Source: Deltaproteobacteria bacterium
Lineage (GTDB): Bacteria > Myxococcota > UBA727 > JABDBI01
Assembly (NCBI GenBank): GCA_016764955.1
Contig: JAESQZ010000132.1
Span: forward strand, 1-10,444
Length of the DNA: 10,444 nt
Direction of reading: 5' to 3'
Below are positions 7,101-10,444 of the stretch, piece by piece. How positions within the stretch are numbered: position 1 is the stretch's first letter; each line of letters starts with the position of its first letter. A program made the position numbers and the translations under genes. The notes under the pieces are model-generated. The model ran no database searches. It saw only the letters and a list, made by a program, of their open reading frames with translations, and was not told the DNA's origin.

Positions 7101-7129
7101 TTTTTAGCAAAAACTTAGTCGATTGCCAA
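7101..7129 (-). promoter_or_regulatory. Candidate aconitase promoter
   Basis: On the minus strand, TTGGCA (7129-7124) is 5/6 to the -35 consensus. It is followed after 17 nt by TAAAAA (7106-7101), 4/6 to the -10 consensus and preceded by TG plus one base as in extended -10 promoters. The predicted start of transcription falls at or beside the ATG at 7094, implying a leaderless or nearly leaderless mRNA. Sigma-70-like consensus is assumed. Confidence 0.4.
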
Positions 7130-7151
7130 GGATTCTAAAACTGTATATAAC
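7123..7151 (+). promoter_or_regulatory. Candidate typA operon promoter
   Basis: TTGCCA (7123-7128, 5/6 to -35), a 17-nt spacer and TATAAC (7146-7151, 5/6 to -10) make a good sigma-70-type promoter. Transcription would start near 7158, leaving only about 3-12 nt before the possible ATGs at 7161 and 7170. A perfect TATAAT also lies at 7157-7162 but has no matching -35. The -35 box overlaps that of the divergent aconitase promoter. Confidence 0.5.
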
Positions 7152-7169
7152 TTATCTATAATGTCCATT

Positions 7170-8987
7170 ATGAGTCCAGATAAAATACGAAATGTCGCTA
7201 TCATTGCACACATTGATCATGGGAAAACGACGCTTTTGGATGGCCTGCTAAAACAATCAGCTGTTTTCGGTGCCCATCAAGCTATTCCTGATCGTGTCAT
7301 GGATTCTTATGATCAAGAGCGTGAGCGTGGGATTACGATTTTTGCGAAACACAGCGCAGTTCAATTCGGTGAGTATAAAATTAATATCATTGATACGCCT
7401 GGTCACGCGGATTTTTCTGGTGAAGTTGAGCGCGTGTTGGATATGGTTAACTCGGTTTTATTACTCGTAGATGCACGTGAGGGCCCCATGCCGCAGACGC
7501 GTTATGTGCTGAGCCAGGCTTTGAAGCGTGGCTTGAAGCCCATTGTGATTATCAACAAGATTGACAGGCCACATGCCGACCCTGATCGCGTTTTAAACGA
7601 GACATTTGATTTGTTTGTCGAATTGTCTGCAAATGAAGAGCAGCTTGATTTTCCTTATATTTATGCTTCTGGCTTGTCTGGCTATGCTTGCAAGACCCTG
7701 GATGATCCAAGAGAGAACTTAGCGCCTTTGATGCAGCTGATTGTCGATGCGGTTCCGGCTCCTAGTGGTTCTTTTGATGAGCCGTTTGCGGTTCAGGTAG
7801 CGACAGCGCCTTATGATGAGTATTTAGGCCGAGGTGCTTGTGGGCGTATTGTTAATGGCCGCGTTAAAAAAGGCAGCATGGTGACGCATGTTAACCGTGC
7901 AGGTGAAGAAAAAACCATGCGTTTGACCCGTATTAAGGGTTATTTCGGGATTCAACAGGTTGATATTGAAGAGGCTGGTGCTGGTGATATTGTGAATCTT
8001 TATGGGGTTCCTGAAGTCTTAATTGGCGACACGCTTTGTGACCCTGAGAACGTCGTTCAATTTCCTGTTCTGAAAGTAGAAGAACCGACGATTTCGGTTG
8101 ATTTCACGGTGAACTCTGGGCCGCTTTCGGGTCAAGATGGCAAACATGTGACCATGAACAAAATACGAGATCGCCTACTTAAAGAAAAGAAAGCGAACAT
8201 TACGCTTCGTATCGAAGAAGTCCCTGATGTGCAGGATGTCATGCGCGTTTCAGGGCGTGGTGAGCTTCACTTGGCCGTGCTGATCGAAGCCATGCGCCGA
8301 GAAGGCTATGAATTTTGTATTTCTAAGCCAAAAGTGATCACCAAGACGATCGATGGCAGTTTGTGTGAGGCTTTGGAGAAAGTATATCTTGAAGTTCCAG
8401 AGGAAAACTCGGGAGCAGTGATCGATGCACTCGCCAAACGTAAAGGTGAGATGCAAAGTTTTGATACCAACGAGCATAAGATTACTCGGATGGAATTTTT
8501 GATGCCCACACGGGGGCTAATGGGTTTTAGAAATGATTTTCTCACCATGACGCGTGGGGAAGGTCTTTTAACCAATATTTTCGAAGATTTTGTGCCTTGG
8601 AAAGGCGAGGTCCCCAAACGCAAAAATGGGGTGATGATTTCGATGTATCAAGGCAGAGTAACGCCTTACTCAGCTTATTCACTTCAAGATAGGGGTATTT
8701 TGTTTGTAACGGGGAATGACGATACTTATGAGGGGATGATTGTCGGTGAGCATTGTCGTGACAATGATATCCCTGTAAATATCACGCGTGAGAAACAACA
8801 AACCAATGTCCGTACAGCCGGTCGCGATGAGAATATTATCTTGACTCCTGCTCGTAAACTGACTTTGGAGCAATCGATTGATTATATCGAAAAAGACGAG
8901 TTGGTGGAAATAACGCCCAAGAATATTCGCTTGCGAAAGATTTATCTCAAAGAAAATGACCGAAAACGGGCATCAAAGAATAGTTAA
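7170..8987 (+). CDS. typA: Ribosome-associated GTPase TypA/BipA
   Basis: A translational GTPase of the EF-G-like family that binds the 70S ribosome and helps 50S assembly and stress or cold adaptation. From the ATG at 7170 it is 605 residues, matching the usual length. Motifs are P-loop AHIDHGKTT (13-21), switch I RERGITIF, DTPGHADF (75-82), NKID (129-132), an EF-Tu-like domain 2 (DEYLGRGACGRIVNG), and the TypA-specific C-terminal region with MPTRGLMGFRNDF and TRGEG. I prefer 7170 over the in-frame ATG at 7161 because MSPDKIRNVAIIAH matches the family's short lead-in and because a TATAAT box spans 7157-7162. No Shine-Dalgarno sequence precedes either ATG, and the leader is very short. It starts a tight run with the DUF1178 gene (5 nt) and ybeY. 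Confidence 0.96.
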   Translation: MSPDKIRNVAIIAHIDHGKTTLLDGLLKQSAVFGAHQAIPDRVMDSYDQERERGITIFAKHSAVQFGEYKINIIDTPGHADFSGEVERVLDMVNSVLLLVDAREGPMPQTRYVLSQALKRGLKPIVIINKIDRPHADPDRVLNETFDLFVELSANEEQLDFPYIYASGLSGYACKTLDDPRENLAPLMQLIVDAVPAPSGSFDEPFAVQVATAPYDEYLGRGACGRIVNGRVKKGSMVTHVNRAGEEKTMRLTRIKGYFGIQQVDIEEAGAGDIVNLYGVPEVLIGDTLCDPENVVQFPVLKVEEPTISVDFTVNSGPLSGQDGKHVTMNKIRDRLLKEKKANITLRIEEVPDVQDVMRVSGRGELHLAVLIEAMRREGYEFCISKPKVITKTIDGSLCEALEKVYLEVPEENSGAVIDALAKRKGEMQSFDTNEHKITRMEFLMPTRGLMGFRNDFLTMTRGEGLLTNIFEDFVPWKGEVPKRKNGVMISMYQGRVTPYSAYSLQDRGILFVTGNDDTYEGMIVGEHCRDNDIPVNITREKQQTNVRTAGRDENIILTPARKLTLEQSIDYIEKDELVEITPKNIRLRKIYLKENDRKRASKNS

Positions 8988-8992
8988 TAAAC

Positions 8993-9244
8993 ATGTACAC
9001 AGTTAAGTTGGAGTGTGAGCAAAGTCATGCTTTCGAAGGGTGGTATGATTCAGCAAAGGATTATGAGGAGCGTCTTAACACTTTGTCTTGCCCTGTGTGC
9101 GACTCTGAGTTTGTGATGCGCAAGTCTTCCGCGCAAAGTAAAGTGGGTAAGCATCTCATGAGCTTAGCTCGTGAGATTAAGCATGAGCGTGCTCAAGGAC
9201 AAGACCGGGCTGGTAGTCAGTATTTTAAAGTTCTATTGGACTAG
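8993..9244 (+). CDS. Short DUF1178-like zinc-ribbon-type protein
   Basis: An 83-residue protein that matches the N-terminal part of DUF1178: a first strand with LECEQSHAFEGWYDSAKDYE, then LSCPVCDSEFVMRKSSA. C8, H12, C33 and C36 could hold a zinc ion, as in a half zinc ribbon. Family members known to me are usually about 140 residues or more; the expected linker and C-terminal segment are shorter here, so this is a compact form or one that lost its end. Molecular function is unknown. It begins 5 nt after the typA stop and ends 2 nt before the ybeY start, so it is almost certainly translated from the same mRNA. This suggests, but does not prove, a link to ribosome biogenesis. No Shine-Dalgarno sequence is visible; translational coupling is likely. 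Confidence 0.75.
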   Translation: MYTVKLECEQSHAFEGWYDSAKDYEERLNTLSCPVCDSEFVMRKSSAQSKVGKHLMSLAREIKHERAQGQDRAGSQYFKVLLD

Positions 9245-9246
9245 CG

Positions 9247-9789
9247 ATGCAAATTGATATTTCCGGCGAAGAGTTAATACCCGATCAAGATCGCACAGAA
9301 GTCTTGTTGTTGATACAGAAAGCATCGGCTTTTCAGTGTCATCCCGGGCTTGACCCGGGATCCAGCAAAAATAATGCAGGTACTCTTGAAAATAACTGGA
9401 CCCCGGATCAAGTCCGGGGTGACGAGAAATCGTTGTCTCTGTCATTAGTTTCTGATACCGAAATCCAAGAGCTAAACAGCAAATGGCGCGGCAAAGATCA
9501 GCCTACAGACGTCCTCTCTTTTTCAGCCCAAGAAGGCTTTGAAATGCCAGGGACCGAAGAGCTCCTAGGCGATATCGTCATATCGGTAGACACAGCCAAA
9601 AGCCAGGCTAAGCAATATGGCCATAGCCTAACTGAAGAGCTGCTGGTGCTTTTTGTACACGGACTTTGCCATTTGCTGGGCTATGACCATGAAAAAGGCC
9701 CCAAAGAAGCGCGCCTCCAGGCAGAGCGTGAAACTGAGATCTTGCAAAAAATAGGCGTCAATCCAGAGATCGCGTTGGTGGGGCGCTAA
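9247..9789 (+). CDS. ybeY: Endoribonuclease YbeY with in-frame repeat insert
   Basis: YbeY is a zinc-dependent endoribonuclease for 16S rRNA 3' maturation and ribosome quality control. The zinc site HGLCHLLGYDH (H138, H142, H148) is intact, as are NSKWRGKDQPTDVLSF (77-92) and LLGDIVIS (106-113). The protein has 180 residues against about 150-155 for most YbeY. The excess is residues 31-59, encoded by an 86-nt palindromic element plus one base, which reads CHPGLDPGSS...WTPDQVRGD. It sits between the first helix and the strand SLSLSLVSD, where E. coli YbeY has a loop. Subtracting it leaves 151 residues, so the rest appears complete and the gene is probably functional. It starts 2 nt after the DUF1178 stop. 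Few alternatives are plausible. Confidence 0.93.
   Translation: MQIDISGEELIPDQDRTEVLLLIQKASAFQCHPGLDPGSSKNNAGTLENNWTPDQVRGDEKSLSLSLVSDTEIQELNSKWRGKDQPTDVLSFSAQEGFEMPGTEELLGDIVISVDTAKSQAKQYGHSLTEELLVLFVHGLCHLLGYDHEKGPKEARLQAERETEILQKIGVNPEIALVGR
9338..9423. repeat. 86-nt palindromic element inside ybeY
   Basis: The left arm 9338-9365 is identical to the left arms at 2719 and 4856. The right arm 9396-9423 is its reverse complement with a few changes (ACCCCGG/CCGGGGT in place of ATCCCGG/CCGGGAT). The spacer is 30 nt, as in the ligase copy, and partly similar to it (an AATAAT start and a central TTGAA). It adds 29 codons in frame. Confidence 0.95.
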
Positions 9790-9840
9790 GGGCCCGTACC
9801 AAAATAAATTGTAACTACTCAGGGGGTAGGCATTTGAATG

Positions 9841-10108
9841 CCCTCTCCTTTGGAGACTGTCGATAAAGTACCGAGCAAGTTTTTTTCCGCAAAGCGGATT
9901 CCGAATATAGCCCCGGGCGCTAGCCCGGGGAATCGTGTAGCTCCAGCCCTTAAAGACCCGAAGGGTCGACTGATTAGCATATATTCAACCGTGCCTTCGG
10001 CACTGAATTGGCTATACCATCATCTCCCCGGGCTGACGCCCGGGGCTATATTCGGAATCCGCTTTGCGGAAAAAATCCTCTTTATCGACAGTCTCTTTGG
10101 GAGAGGGA
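9841..10108. repeat. Nested inverted-repeat mosaic element
   Basis: The outer arms share CCCTCTCC and a GAGACTGTCGATAAAG block (left near 9853-9868, right near 10082-10097). The inner arms 9881-9919 and 10037-10075 are perfect 39-nt reverse complements, continuing with two mismatches to 9931/10025. Each arm holds small hairpins: CCGC-AAA-GCGG and CCCCGGGC-GCTA-GCCCGGGG on the left. The loop holds GACCC-GAA-GGGTC (9955-9967) and GTGCC-TTC-GGCAC (9991-10003). No open frame suggests a transposase, so it is non-autonomous. Confidence 0.9.
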
Positions 10109-10128
10109 GATTTTGACTTGTCAAAATC
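10109..10128. repeat. Short perfect hairpin
   Basis: GATTTTGAC and GTCAAAATC form 9-bp arms around TT. It is flanked by GGGAGAGGGA on the left and GGGTGAGGG on the right, a purine-rich setting often seen around interspersed hairpin repeats. It directly adjoins the larger inverted-repeat mosaic. Confidence 0.75.
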
Positions 10129-10180
10129 GGGTGAGGGTTTTCCCCTATGTAGGCAGAAAGGGTTGTCCCAAAAACACATT

Positions 10181-10444
10181 TCACACAAAGACTGCTTGGT
10201 TTGCGTGGCGATTCCCTGCTGAATTGCGGTCATCAGCAAGATGACAAACCCATAGACTAAGTCGAATAGAACAAATATCAGGTAAGATGCACAGAGCTCC
10301 TCGTGGCTTACGTTCATAGGGGGCACGGTGCAGGCGATGTCCGCAATGTGGACAATGTTTTAAGCGCTGGCGTTCTTCTAATTCTGCATCAATCCTAGCG
10401 AGCTGAATAAAAAAACTGACATTTCCAAAAAATTTCGATAAATC
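10181..10444 (-). pseudogene. Zinc-ribbon protein fragment, possibly mobile-DNA linked (partial)
   Basis: The minus strand is open from the right edge to TGA at 10181, giving the last 87 residues of a protein whose start lies outside. It contains LARIDAELEERQRLKH, then CPHCGHRLHRAPYERKPRG, a CxxC zinc-ribbon half with a basic RKPRG follow-on, then DICSIRLSL. From memory, this order (CPxCG, LHRA, RKPRG, RLSFCC, then a second CxxxC) occurs in a zinc-ribbon family often found near transposons. The expected second cysteine pair and the conserved block after it are missing: the sequence becomes WVCHLADDRNSAG and soon stops. It abuts the inverted-repeat mosaic, so it is probably truncated or frameshifted. 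The family assignment is tentative. Confidence 0.4.

Larger units (their letters stand above)
9790..10180. other. Non-coding interval after ybeY
   Basis: No convincing gene lies here. Reading frames that cross it run through palindromes and have no family-like sequence. The interval is mostly the nested inverted repeat of 9841-10108 and the hairpin at 10109-10128. A small palindrome GGCATT-TG-AATGCC (9829-9842) lies at its left border. No hairpin is followed by a convincing T-run in the ybeY direction, but the stacked hairpins could end the operon transcript. Confidence 0.7.

Noticed and set aside
5458..7118. Several plus-strand open frames opposite aconitase
   Set aside because: They are antisense shadows of a complete, strongly conserved aconitase gene.
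743..10128. A CRISPR array
   Set aside because: The repeats are scattered, palindromic and lie inside genes; there is no regular direct-repeat and spacer pattern and no cas gene.
9838..10244. Plus-strand open frames across the inverted-repeat mosaic
   Set aside because: They consist of repeat sequence read through, with no family-like motifs and no ribosome binding site.
10012..10326. A minus-strand frame with a hydrophobic stretch, resembling a small membrane protein
   Set aside because: It overlaps the zinc-ribbon frame in a different register and its C-terminal third is only the palindromic mosaic read through, so it has no independent support.

Overview
The window is ordinary bacterial chromosome carrying housekeeping genes and an unusually dense set of small palindromic repeats. 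GC looks moderate by eye. The lineage is not resolved. A mitochondrial-type aconitase, a DUF1178 protein, TypA, YbeY and a tRNA-Leu without an encoded CCA suggest a proteobacterium in the broad sense, possibly of the former deltaproteobacterial groups. That placement is inference. Only one gene start (820) has a clear Shine-Dalgarno sequence.

Layout, left to right. (1) 1-691, minus: the N-terminal 230 residues of an APC-family amino acid permease that runs off the left edge. (2) 820-1080, plus: a small two-helix membrane protein of unknown function, bracketed by short hairpin repeats. (3) 1166-2059, plus: a divergent NAD kinase whose last 13 codons lie inside an oppositely oriented tRNA-Leu(UAA) at 2017-2097. 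(4) 2004-3143, plus: a MenE-like acyl-CoA ligase reading frame. Its apparent N-terminus is only the antisense of the tRNA, it lacks the catalytic C-terminal lysine, and it carries a palindromic element in frame; it is probably a decaying gene. (5) 3156-4172, plus: an unrecognised 337-residue protein that overlaps tail to tail with (6) 4128-4838, minus: a CpsB/YwqE-like PHP-domain phosphoesterase. (7) 4929-7094, minus: aconitase. (8) 7170-9789, plus: a tight typA - short DUF1178 gene - ybeY run, probably one operon, divergent from aconitase with apparently overlapping -35 boxes. (9) 9790-10180: a non-coding mosaic of nested inverted repeats. (10) 10181-10444, minus: the partial or decayed end of a zinc-ribbon protein running off the right edge.

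The most striking signal is the repeat family. Two copies are each 86 nt, built as 28-nt arm, 30-nt spacer, 28-nt arm. They sit inside protein-coding frames (ybeY and the ligase), in the same reading frame, and each adds 29 residues in what should be a surface loop. Because the element is nearly palindromic, both of its strands encode almost the same peptide (HPGLDPGSS ... W-P-Q-R-D). This parallels the Rickettsia palindromic elements. Shorter relatives lie between genes at 743-800, 1093-1121 and 4856-4917.

The genes do not form one pathway. Aconitase serves the TCA cycle, NAD kinase makes NADP, and typA and ybeY both act in ribosome biogenesis, which fits their shared transcription unit.
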